The notes under the pieces: model-generated
What the model saw: only the letters and a program-made list of their open reading frames with translations
What the model was told of the DNA's origin: nothing
Database searches by the model: none
Made by a program: the position numbers and the translations under genes
Part shown: piece by piece, positions 1 through 7,078 of the stretch
How the letters are laid out: the number at the start of each line of letters is the position of its first letter
Numbering within the stretch: the stretch's first letter is position 1
NCBI GenBank assembly: GCA_030628905.1
Contig: DAOVQB010000049.1
Span: forward strand, 1 to 24,313
Direction: 5' to 3'
From: DAOVQB01 sp023128935
GTDB lineage: Bacteria > Eisenbacteria > RBG-16-71-46 > CAIMUX01 > WJJG01
DNA: 24,313 nucleotides

Positions 1-123
1 ACTTCCCATTTACGACGGTCCCGAACGCCGGGGACTTCGTTGCGGCTCCTTGGAGTAGTCCCAGCTACGCCTTCGTCGCCGCGCCTCGTCCTCGACGCCC
101 AGTCCTCGCCGAAAATGGGAACT
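1..123. repeat. Structured non-coding element with inverted ends (MITE- or REP-like candidate)
   Basis: ACTTCCCATTT at 1-11 and AAATGGGAACT at 113-123 form an 11-bp inverted pair with one mismatch. Between them lies GC-rich DNA with a nested hairpin: GGGACT at 31-36 pairs with AGTCCC at 57-62, enclosing CTCC at 46-49 and GGAG at 52-55. Short degenerate direct repeats (CTTCGT at 35-40 and 71-76; TCCTCG near 88 and 103) add to the structure. I see no convincing gene here. The element lies just past the 3' end of the pilin operon. A small non-autonomous mobile element, a REP-type repeat or a structured 3' RNA are all possible. The left end may continue outside the window. Confidence 0.4.
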
Positions 124-127
124 TATT

Positions 128-154
128 CTTGCGCAAGCCCTAAGGGCCTAAGGG
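128..154. repeat. Palindrome plus tandem octamer downstream of the pilin operon
   Basis: CTTGCGCAAG at 128-137 is a perfect 10-bp palindrome. It is followed by CCTAAGGG twice in tandem at 139-146 and 147-154. The stretch GCCCTAAGGGCC at 137-148 can fold as a short hairpin. It begins 35 nt past the stop codon of the minus-strand pilin gene, so it may mark the transcript 3' end, although there is no T-run typical of an intrinsic terminator. Confidence 0.35.
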
Positions 155-182
155 TCCGGTGGAGCGGGATGTGAAGTACATG

Positions 183-3041
183 CTAAAGAGCGAGTGCCGC
201 ATACACCCGGACGTCGTCGAAGTACGTCTTGGACTTGTAGGTACGCAGTCCGACCTCGCCCGAGGGCAGCATATCGGAGTCGGTGATCTGTAGAACCTCA
301 TCGCAGTCAAGGTAGGCCACGATAGTATCCCCCTGGATCCGGACGCCGAGGAGGTACCAAGTCGCGCTGGAGAGCGTGACGGATTGCGATGCCGTAACCG
401 TGAACGTTCCGTCGACATATTTGCACAGACGGACGATGTTTTGGGAAGTCTTGAGACCTAACATGTAGTAGTTATCAGTGGCAATGTCGCCGCGGAACAC
501 GATGTAGGGCGTCTCGCCAGCTACAATCTTGAGCTTCGTCTCAAAAAAGAAATCGGTATATGAGCCATTGTGAATGGCGAAGCAGGAATTATCAGAGGTG
601 GACTGGAATAGCTCGCCATCGACAACCGCCCAAGATCCATTGGTGAAGGTCCATCCGTCGGGATTCCCGTCGTCAAAATCGTCAAAGATAAATCCGTCGA
701 GGATCATGCGCGGAAGGCTGCTGCAGATGCCGCCTGGGGCTACAAAATCGAAGAGCAGATCATGCCCTGCCATATCACTATCAAAGACCAACTTCAGTGG
801 CAGGCCGTCGTGCCGCGTGGCTGCGGCGGGCACAGTGACATCGTCAAGGTCGAGTTCCGTCGCGGTCGGCTGATCCCCCACGGGCCCATCGCCGCCGGCG
901 GAGCCATCGGAGTTCCAAAGGCAGACCAAGGGACGGCCAGCCCAGACCTCTGCAATGAGGTTGGGGCCACACCAATGCCCGATGAGCTTGTCGAGGGTCT
1001 GCTGAGTGGCATCCTTGGGGTAGAGTTCCAGATGGACGTCGGGGGCGGCCGGGCCGGAGGTCACATAGCCAGGACAAGCTGCGTCGATCGCGCATGGCAG
1101 GCACTCGGTCGAGGCGGCTGCCTCAGGGGAGAAGGTGCTTTCGTTGGGCGGGTCGCAGCCGTCAATGACGGTGACGACGGCGGCGTAGCCCTGGCAAAGG
1201 TTGAGTCCGGTCAGGGAGACGCGGCAAGTGTCACCGGACGTGATCGCCGCGGCCTGGAAGGTAATCGGGGACGCGCCCTGCGTGGCGCCGACCCCAGTAT
1301 AGGGAGGCCCTGGATCGATGTCATAGAAGACGCGATAGCCATAGAGATCGCAGTCGGTTTGATTCGCGGGCCAGGCCAGATCAACGCGCTGGTCCATTCC
1401 CGTCATACGCAAGAAGCTCGCCGCAACCGGGATATCCGGGTCGCAGGGTTCCGAGGTATTGATCGCCACTTCGTTGGATGGAAGCAGATCACCGAGATGA
1501 GGACAGACATCCGCGCAAGCGACGTTGATGTAGTATGTAATGCAGGTTTGGAGGCCGCTCAGAGTATAGGTTGTGTCCGTGCCAGCGACGTCGACGAAGT
1601 TGGTGTATGTCTGCGAAGAGGTGTCATAGTAGATCCTGCTCCCGCTGATCTCCCCCAGCGGGAGGGGCGAACCATCCGCTCTATGAGTGGGAAGGGCCCA
1701 GGTGACGTGGATCTGGCCAGTGACTTCCGTGAGCGACGCCAAAACGGTTCCAACATAGTCGGGCGCTAAGGGGCGCGAAGCGTTGATCTCGGAACTTGCG
1801 GCGCTCTCATTTGCACAGGCCGCTGCTGTAACGATGTAGTAGTACTGCGTACAGGTAACCGGGCTGTCATCCACGAACCAGTTCTGAACCTCAGCTGTCG
1901 CGAGGTATGTTGCCACAGATGGGGTAACGCCGGGTCCCGTATCCCGGTAGACATGGTAGTCAACGGGAGTAGTGATGTTTGTCCCGTTCGTGTAGAGGCT
2001 GACGATGCTCCAGTCCAGGCGGATACCCGCTGCACCGTCTGCGGTCCAGGTAAGGCCCGTCGGGGCCTGCGGAAAGAGAGAGCTGGAAAGATAGATATTG
2101 TCCATCCCCATGTGGCTCTCGACGCCGGAGCGGCTTGTGCAGGTCACGCCCAAGTAGTATGTCTGGCCACTCGTCAGGCCAGGCACCGTCCATTGGTTAA
2201 TTGTCCGCGCGATGCGGCTAAAGAGGGACATCGTGTCGGGTTGCGTGCCGAAGTAGACAGTGAAGTGACTGATGTCAGAAAAGGCGAGTGGAGTGCCGTC
2301 GGTATTCGTGGCAGGTGTGGTCCATGGCACGGTTACGCTCTCGCAGTTCGGGCTGTTTAGGGGGCCGACAATAGGTGTGGAGGGCCGGCTGCGGCTGGGC
2401 GTCAAGGGCAGGTTGCGCGGGTAGATGGTCGTGCTCAGGGTCTCCTCGGTGTAGGTGCCGGTGACCTTGTGGGCGCGAGGCTCCACAGCGGTAACCTCGA
2501 TGAGGGCTTCGCCGATCAGCTCCGGTTGCGGAACGGGGTTGGCGAGTTCGACCCCGGCGCCGTTGAAGTAACGGAAGCTGAGACCGCCCACCTTGATACC
2601 GTAGGACTGGGGCTCGCTGAAGACGGGAATGCCCCCGGAGTCTGCTACGGTCTTCATGAGGACCGTATCGTTCGGGTTGGGTGTGTCCGGATCGCCTGCA
2701 CTGCTGAGGAAGTAGGTGATGGATTCAGCCCCGGAGAGAGAGGGGATGATATCGGCAACGAAGACGACGGAGTCAGGACCGGCGTAGGTGATCGATGGCT
2801 GAGTGGGGTCCTTACCATAGCTAACATGCCGGAAATCCTCAGCAAGCGCCTCGATGGCGGTCCGGGAGTTCTGCTGCATTTCGAGAGTGGCCTTCTGGCG
2901 CTCGTAGCTATCGCGGCTGGTCATGAGCACCTGGTAGAGACCAAAGGAGACGATCGCCAGAATGGTGACCGCGACCATCATCTCGACCAGGGTGAATCCC
3001 CCGGCGCATTTGCAGTGGTTGCGCGGACGCTGGCTTCTCAT
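183..3041 (-). CDS. Giant PilW-like minor pilin with FN3 domains and a C-terminal lectin-like domain
   Basis: The protein starts with a type IV prepilin leader of 15 residues ending in AGG, followed by FTLVEMMVAVTILAIVSFGL, the PilD-processed hydrophobic helix with Glu at +5. ATG at 3041 is preferred over ATG at 3050: the GAAGGGAG Shine-Dalgarno touches the 3050 ATG but sits about 9 nt from the 3041 ATG. After a PilW-type region (to about residue 215) come about four fibronectin type III-like units (roughly 220-325, 330-430, 435-535, 545-650), rich in Cys, then a spacer, then a C-terminal region (about 785-952) resembling LamG/DUF1080 concanavalin-type folds and ending in a typical FDDVRVY strand. 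At 952 residues it is several times the length of ordinary PilW. It is the last gene of the operon. A role as pilus-tip adhesin is inferred from the architecture. Prepilin identity is certain; domain limits are by eye. Confidence 0.88.
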   Translation of the reverse strand: MRSQRPRNHCKCAGGFTLVEMMVAVTILAIVSFGLYQVLMTSRDSYERQKATLEMQQNSRTAIEALAEDFRHVSYGKDPTQPSITYAGPDSVVFVADIIPSLSGAESITYFLSSAGDPDTPNPNDTVLMKTVADSGGIPVFSEPQSYGIKVGGLSFRYFNGAGVELANPVPQPELIGEALIEVTAVEPRAHKVTGTYTEETLSTTIYPRNLPLTPSRSRPSTPIVGPLNSPNCESVTVPWTTPATNTDGTPLAFSDISHFTVYFGTQPDTMSLFSRIARTINQWTVPGLTSGQTYYLGVTCTSRSGVESHMGMDNIYLSSSLFPQAPTGLTWTADGAAGIRLDWSIVSLYTNGTNITTPVDYHVYRDTGPGVTPSVATYLATAEVQNWFVDDSPVTCTQYYYIVTAAACANESAASSEINASRPLAPDYVGTVLASLTEVTGQIHVTWALPTHRADGSPLPLGEISGSRIYYDTSSQTYTNFVDVAGTDTTYTLSGLQTCITYYINVACADVCPHLGDLLPSNEVAINTSEPCDPDIPVAASFLRMTGMDQRVDLAWPANQTDCDLYGYRVFYDIDPGPPYTGVGATQGASPITFQAAAITSGDTCRVSLTGLNLCQGYAAVVTVIDGCDPPNESTFSPEAAASTECLPCAIDAACPGYVTSGPAAPDVHLELYPKDATQQTLDKLIGHWCGPNLIAEVWAGRPLVCLWNSDGSAGGDGPVGDQPTATELDLDDVTVPAAATRHDGLPLKLVFDSDMAGHDLLFDFVAPGGICSSLPRMILDGFIFDDFDDGNPDGWTFTNGSWAVVDGELFQSTSDNSCFAIHNGSYTDFFFETKLKIVAGETPYIVFRGDIATDNYYMLGLKTSQNIVRLCKYVDGTFTVTASQSVTLSSATWYLLGVRIQGDTIVAYLDCDEVLQITDSDMLPSGEVGLRTYKSKTYFDDVRVYAALAL

Positions 3042-3130
3042 GATCTGCATCTCCCTTCAATAGGCCCTCGGGAACGGCGCCGGCGACAGCTGTGGTGATG
3101 TGTCCACAAGGTTGGCGTCGCAGGCCGCTA

Positions 3131-3652
3131 CTAAGAGCGCACCCTGATTCTGCCCGTGCGCACAAGGCTCACCCGCGTTGAGTCACCACAGTCGTTGAAG
3201 AATGTGATGATGGCTGGTGCATCCTGGGCAAGAACGGTGCCCTGCGGCTCGATCACGATGTCGTTGTTACTCATTTGCCCACCGGCGCTGACGAGCATGG
3301 TTAGATTGGGGCGAAACGTCAGCGTGTCAGCGGGATCGGGAACCCATGCTCCCGCCTCCCTTTTCTCCACAAGGCAGTACAGCCCCGCCGGGTCGACGGT
3401 CACGCGGTACTGGGTGCGCTTGGCTATCGCTTTTTGGCGTGCCAGGGAGATGGTTCTCTGAAGGTCATAGGCCGCTGTCTCAACACTGTCCCGGCGCCCC
3501 ATGTTCAGGAAGCTGGGCAGGGCCACGGTGACGAGGATGCCCGCGATGCCGAGGACCACCATCAGTTCACTCATGCTGAAGCCGGCGCACCCGCTGTGGC
3601 CTGTATGCGGCAGCGGAGCGTGCGATGTTTCCTGGAAGAGTTCTCGTGTCAT
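3131..3652 (-). CDS. FimT/GspH-family minor pseudopilin
   Basis: The 173-residue protein has a prepilin leader ending CAG followed by FSMSELMVVLGIAGILVTVA, with Glu at +5 of the mature form, as PilD substrates require. The region after the helix (DSVETAAYDLQRTISLARQKAIAKRTQYRV, quoted here in parts: ETAAYDLQRTISLARQKAI) is the GspH/FimT pattern, in which the helix leads into a region with Ala-Arg-Gln and an early beta strand. The C-terminus ends in short beta strands (TRVSLVRTGRIRVRS), the typical GspH ending. A GGAG lies about 9 nt before the ATG. It follows the pilX-like gene by 19 nt and precedes the giant pilin by about 90 nt, so the genes are probably cotranscribed. Such proteins form part of the priming complex at the pilus tip. 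The family is clear; FimT and FimU cannot be told apart here. Confidence 0.87.
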   Translation of the reverse strand: MTRELFQETSHAPLPHTGHSGCAGFSMSELMVVLGIAGILVTVALPSFLNMGRRDSVETAAYDLQRTISLARQKAIAKRTQYRVTVDPAGLYCLVEKREAGAWVPDPADTLTFRPNLTMLVSAGGQMSNNDIVIEPQGTVLAQDAPAIITFFNDCGDSTRVSLVRTGRIRVRS

Positions 3653-3671
3653 GGCTGCTCCACTCCGCTTG

Positions 3672-5303
3672 CTAGGGTAGGTAAGTTGCCAGGGCCGCTT
3701 CTGTCTCGAAGATCTCTGTCCAGCTCACGTCCTTCCAGAGATTCAGTGGCACCGGGAAGCAGGGCGGCGGGAAATCGGTGATGTCCATATCATAGTTGTA
3801 CCGGCGTGTCGGGCCGGACGCGCTGGCGAGCACGCTGCCGCTGTTCCAAGGCCGGGCGCTGCCGCCGTCATCCGTGATGATCGGGCCACTGATATTGAGG
3901 ACCCAGGTGTTTGCGTCGATGTTCAACTCATCCCAGCCCGATCCCGGGGTGGGGTCGTTGTTGAATGGGGTTTCGCCGGAGATGCCGTCCAAGTCGAGGT
4001 CGAGGGGCCCGGGACCTGAGACTGGGTGGCTGGCGAGGTCCGTCGCATCTATGCAGCGCCAATTCTCAGTGCAAGACATGAGGGCCGCATCGATCTGCAG
4101 AACGCGCGGTGTGAACTTTGAGAGGTAGACATAGTCGAAAGCGATGAGCCCCACGTTCACCGGGTCTCCGCAGTTGTTGGGCAGACCGGTTACTGGGTCG
4201 AAACCGGTGTGGCCGGTTACGATGGGGTTCGTGATAACTATGTCGTCAGTGGCGAAGATGGAAAGGCAGCGGGCGCTCTGCCCGTCGAGAGTGCCTTCAA
4301 CGGGTGCGTCAGCCTCGAAGAAGATCACGCCATTGAACTCGCGGTATGTAAGAGCTGACCCGGTGAGAGTATTCGTGACAGGTACTCCACTATACAGAAT
4401 GGTCGAATCTCCGGGGGTGGTGATGTCATCATAGTAGTTAAAAAGGCTGAGATTGAGAGTGCCGGCGCCGATGCTCAGTGGATCCACGCCGCCGGCGATG
4501 TTGAAGTAGATGCCGACCTCCCCGATGCCTTCGCAGTCGCACTCGCTGTGAATGCCTTTGGCGATATTGCGCATGACGTTGAAATCGGCGGAGTTGCCAA
4601 GGTCAATCTGATCAGCGTCGGTGACATAGCCGCGGTGGAAGATGCCGGAGCCGGCGTTCGGGATATCCCCCACAGCCGCCACGAACTCCAGGAACTGAAC
4701 GGCGCTGGCACCACAGCCCACGGGCACGCCGAGGTCGCCCCCCACATAGACCTCACCTGTGAGGACCGCGCCGCAGCCGTAGCCGGTTCCCGCGGCCGAA
4801 ACGAAACGGGCATATTTAAGGAAGCTGTCGTGAACGATCTCACATTTAACTCGCCGAGTGGTCCCCGCATAGCGACCCTCGCCTACGATGGTGTAGCCAT
4901 TGGCGCGGTAGGCAGCGATGCCCAAGCCGGTAATGTCGCTGGCCTCGCCCAAGATCTCATACTCGCCGCCCCAGGAAAGTGTGTCGGAGAGGCCGAAATC
5001 GGGCCGCCCGTCGCTGTCCATGTCACCCATGGTGATCGTCATGTCTTGGATGGCCCGTTTGGCGAAGGCCAGACCGGTCTCTGCAGCGGCTAGGGCCTGC
5101 ATACTATCGCGATAGTAGCCGGACGTCCGGCGTTCGGCGACGGAGGTCAGCACCAGTGTGGTTCCGATCAGCGAAAGCGCGCCCATGACCAGTAATGCCA
5201 ATAGGAGCGCCGAGCCGCGTTGACGATCCGACCCGGCTGGGGCAATCGCGGTGTGTTCGCGACTAGTCGCTTGTATGTTCCGGATCCGGTTAGTGGCGGT
5301 CAT
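3672..5303 (-). CDS. PilX-like pilus assembly protein
   Basis: This 543-residue protein has the PilX N-terminus: a basic and polar stretch, then QRGSALLLALLVMGALSLIG, a hydrophobic helix without the FTLVE processing motif, then ERRTSGYYRDSMQALAAAETG, the usual PilX segment containing the AAETG motif. PilX of Pseudomonas type is about 200 residues, so the remaining roughly 450 residues are an extension with many Gly, Asp and Cys residues and no domain I can name. AGGAGGAGAG precedes the ATG at good distance. It starts 13 nt after the pilV-like stop and ends 19 nt before the fimT-like gene, as expected for an operon. PilX-family proteins are minor pilus components that promote assembly and, in some species, cell-cell contact. 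N-terminal assignment is firm; the C-terminal role is unknown. Confidence 0.82.
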   Translation of the reverse strand: MTATNRIRNIQATSREHTAIAPAGSDRQRGSALLLALLVMGALSLIGTTLVLTSVAERRTSGYYRDSMQALAAAETGLAFAKRAIQDMTITMGDMDSDGRPDFGLSDTLSWGGEYEILGEASDITGLGIAAYRANGYTIVGEGRYAGTTRRVKCEIVHDSFLKYARFVSAAGTGYGCGAVLTGEVYVGGDLGVPVGCGASAVQFLEFVAAVGDIPNAGSGIFHRGYVTDADQIDLGNSADFNVMRNIAKGIHSECDCEGIGEVGIYFNIAGGVDPLSIGAGTLNLSLFNYYDDITTPGDSTILYSGVPVTNTLTGSALTYREFNGVIFFEADAPVEGTLDGQSARCLSIFATDDIVITNPIVTGHTGFDPVTGLPNNCGDPVNVGLIAFDYVYLSKFTPRVLQIDAALMSCTENWRCIDATDLASHPVSGPGPLDLDLDGISGETPFNNDPTPGSGWDELNIDANTWVLNISGPIITDDGGSARPWNSGSVLASASGPTRRYNYDMDITDFPPPCFPVPLNLWKDVSWTEIFETEAALATYLP

Positions 5304-5316
5304 GCTCTCCTCCTGG

Positions 5317-5805
5317 TCAGATGCCCATCTTGGATATCGAGAAGCGCATCTCCAGCGCCTGGGTATGCCCGTCTTCCAGCCAGGAGATCGTGATCAGAAT
5401 GGTCAACATGCCGTCGCTAATCTCCGGGTCCTGGGCATCGTCGAAGACTTCGACCGTGCCCCGGCCTGCGCTCCCCAGACCCTCTGTCACGTGCGTGGCC
5501 CAGATTTGGCAAGGCGTGGGGATGGATCCGGGATCGTCGGTGTCCACATTGTCGAAGATAGACACTATGTCGTCGTAGTTATCGCTGAGGATCTTCTCCC
5601 GGATCTCTTGGGAGAGGGAGACGGCCATGGTTTCCTCTCTGCCGTAGGAAGCGTGATGCTGGGCGAAGACGAAAAGGCGGCCTGCAGCCATGATCCCAAT
5701 GCCAAGAACCGCCAAAGCGATCATCAGCTCGACTAGGGTAAAGCCGGCTGTGGCGTTCGTCGGCAATGTCCGTGGCAATGTCCGTCTGAGGCTCGCGAGT
5801 TTCAT
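5317..5805 (-). CDS. PilV-like minor pilin (prepilin N-terminal methylation domain)
   Basis: The prepilin motif TAG|FTLVELMIALAVLGIGIMAA is followed by a PilV-like continuation (GRLFVFAQHHASYGREETMA). The first gene of the pilin operon. Two starts are possible: ATG at 5844, with a GAGGG about 8 nt upstream and a 34-residue leader, and ATG at 5805, preceded by GGGGGAAGCC and giving a 21-residue basic leader. I chose 5805 because prepilin leaders are rarely longer than about 25 residues. The leader contains a perfect 12-bp tandem duplication (GGCAATGTCCGT on the plus strand, 5762-5785) that encodes RTLP twice. The mature part is about 140 residues, normal for the family. Probably a minor pilin of the same priming complex as its neighbours. 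Confidence 0.85.
   Translation of the reverse strand: MKLASLRRTLPRTLPTNATAGFTLVELMIALAVLGIGIMAAGRLFVFAQHHASYGREETMAVSLSQEIREKILSDNYDDIVSIFDNVDTDDPGSIPTPCQIWATHVTEGLGSAGRGTVEVFDDAQDPEISDGMLTILITISWLEDGHTQALEMRFSISKMGI
5762..5785. repeat. Perfect 12-bp tandem duplication in the pilV-like leader
   Basis: GGCAATGTCCGT occurs twice head to tail (5762-5773 and 5774-5785). It is in frame and doubles the tetrapeptide RTLP in the cytoplasmic leader of the pilin, upstream of the peptidase site. Exact identity of the copies suggests a recent duplication. Confidence 0.9.
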
Positions 5806-5869
5806 GGCTTCCCCCGCATCTCTGCTGATGCCTTCACGTCTCATGCATCAGCCCTCATCTATGCCTGGC

Positions 5870-5883
5870 GCCCGCGCGCGGGC
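5870..5883. promoter_or_regulatory. 14-bp perfect palindrome upstream of the pilin operon
   Basis: GCCCGCGCGCGGGC is a perfect palindrome with an alternating CG core, lying 26 bp upstream of the longest pilV-like start and 65 bp upstream of the preferred start. It could be a protein-binding site or a hairpin in the 5' untranslated region. No matching regulator can be named from sequence. Confidence 0.35.
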
Positions 5884-6213
5884 CACAAGAGCGTTCTGCG
5901 CCACGGAAGCAACCAGCAGGAGCCATTCCCCGGGGTGTCTTTGGAGGTGAATTGCGAGCGTTGATCTAGTAACCTCTGTTAATTGATCCGATTAGAGATG
6001 CAGGCCGGCTGGCGGGTAACGGCCACCCGTGAGCAAGGTGGCTGAGAACATGCAGCGATCTTGCAGCCTGCATGATTGATGTGCAGGATGCAAAGTGACC
6101 TCTCTGGCCCTGGGAAAGGCGGAGCGTTGCGCGTTTGAAGTAGGCCCCGGATCTGCTAGGGTCCTCCGGGTGAGATCGGCGGAGCCAGAGAACGCATGAC
6201 CGAGGGCAATGCC
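5884..6213. promoter_or_regulatory. Divergent intergenic region between pilin operon and tatA, with two dyads
   Basis: No gene is seen here. There are two inverted repeats. GCCACC at 6022-6027 pairs with GGTGGC at 6037-6042 with a 9-nt loop. TTGCAGCCTGCA at 6061-6072 pairs with TGCAGGATGCAA at 6082-6093, 11 of 12 positions, with a 9-nt loop. Neither is followed by a T-run, so they look more like operators or leader hairpins than terminators. A possible tatA promoter is TTGAAG at 6135-6140 and TAGGGT at 6157-6162 with TGC just before it and a 16-bp spacer. I found no clear promoter for the pilin operon. Confidence 0.4.
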
Positions 6214-6522
6214 ATGTTCGGGATCGGGACGCAGGAGATTCTGGTCATTCTCCTCGTGATGCTGCTCCTCTTCGGTGGAAAGCGGATCCCTGAGCTGGCC
6301 CGGATCCTGGGAAAGGGTATGGGTGACTTCCGGCGAGCTGCACGTGATGTCCAACGCGAGATCGATCTCGAGATCCTGAAGGAGCCCGTGGGCCGAGTAG
6401 AGCAAGAATCGCGTTCAAAGCGCTCCGGGAAGAAGAAACCGCCGGCTGCAGCCCAAGGCAACTCCGCCGGCACCGTCGGGCCCGGGGCCTCTGAGAAGCG
6501 GGGCTCCGGCGACACACTATGA
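6214..6522 (+). CDS. tatA: Sec-independent protein translocase TatA/TatB family subunit
   Basis: The protein opens MFGIGTQEILVILLVMLLLF, a single membrane helix after a very short N-terminus, then the FGGKRIPELARILGKGMGDF hinge and amphipathic helix typical of TatA (conserved FG before the helix, and a Gly-Lys-Gly-Met turn). A charged Lys/Glu/Ala/Pro tail follows. At 102 residues it fits TatA better than the longer TatB. An upstream in-frame ATG at 6196 adds MTEGNA; I prefer 6214 because GAGGG lies 7-8 nt before it and TatA proteins begin this way. It forms oligomers that open a path in the inner membrane for folded Tat substrates together with TatC, which is not in this window. The stop overlaps the rsmD start (ATGA, 6519-6522), so the two genes are translationally linked. 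Confidence 0.9.
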   Translation: MFGIGTQEILVILLVMLLLFGGKRIPELARILGKGMGDFRRAARDVQREIDLEILKEPVGRVEQESRSKRSGKKKPPAAAQGNSAGTVGPGASEKRGSGDTL

Positions 6523-7076
6523 GAATTGTCGCTGGGCGGTGGCGTGGCAAACGACTGGATGTAGGACGGGGGTGCGGGCAGCGCCCCACACAGGAAAGGG
6601 TTCGGGAAGCCATCTTCTCCCGGCTCGGTGAGTGTGTGCCGGGTGCGGTGGTTTTGGATCTCTTTGCAGGGACGGGGGCTCTCGGCTTGGAGGCCCTTAG
6701 CAGAGGCGCTGTGCAGGCGACATTTGTAGAGAAATCGCCCGCGGCAATCATGGCGCTCAAGCGCAACATCAGGGCCCTGAAAGCCGGTTCGCTCTGCCGA
6801 GTCGTGGAAGGAGATGCTTTCCGGTTCTTGACTGGCCAGCTTGGGCGGGTCGACAGTGTCACGTTGCTCTTCGCCGATCCCCCGTATGGGGAGCTGGCGG
6901 CGTCTCTGGCTGGATGTCTTGAGAGGGCAACGGGCTTAACGTGGGGTTCAGGTGCGGTCCGTGTGATCGAGTGCTCTAAGCGGGACCCGGTGTGGCCATC
7001 GCAGGTCCAGTGGCGCCCATGGTCTGTGAAGGAGTATGGGGAGACGCGGGTCTTTATCGAGGAAAGGGAAATATAG
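6519..7076 (+). CDS. rsmD: 16S rRNA (guanine966-N2)-methyltransferase RsmD
   Basis: The 185-residue protein begins MRIVAGRWRGKRL, the typical RsmD start, followed by RPTQERVREAIFSRL. Motif I for S-adenosylmethionine binding is VLDLFAGTGALGLEALSRGA and the catalytic motif IV is FADPPYGE, both intact. Length matches the family. The enzyme methylates G966 of 16S rRNA in the small ribosomal subunit. Its ATG overlaps the tatA stop, and coaD begins 2 nt after its stop. The rsmD-coaD order is a very common bacterial pair, which supports both calls. Confidence 0.95.
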   Translation: MRIVAGRWRGKRLDVGRGCGQRPTQERVREAIFSRLGECVPGAVVLDLFAGTGALGLEALSRGAVQATFVEKSPAAIMALKRNIRALKAGSLCRVVEGDAFRFLTGQLGRVDSVTLLFADPPYGELAASLAGCLERATGLTWGSGAVRVIECSKRDPVWPSQVQWRPWSVKEYGETRVFIEEREI

Positions 7077-7078
7077 CC

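Noticed and set aside
762..1769. 335-residue plus-strand open frame opposite the giant pilin
   Set aside because: It lies wholly inside the minus-strand pilin gene, which has clear domain patterns and a ribosome binding site. The opposite frame has no recognisable motif.
5905..5930. Sigma-54-like promoter before the pilins (TGG...TTGC on the minus strand)
   Set aside because: The GG and GC elements are 12 bp apart instead of the strict 10 bp, so it does not fit the -24/-12 consensus.
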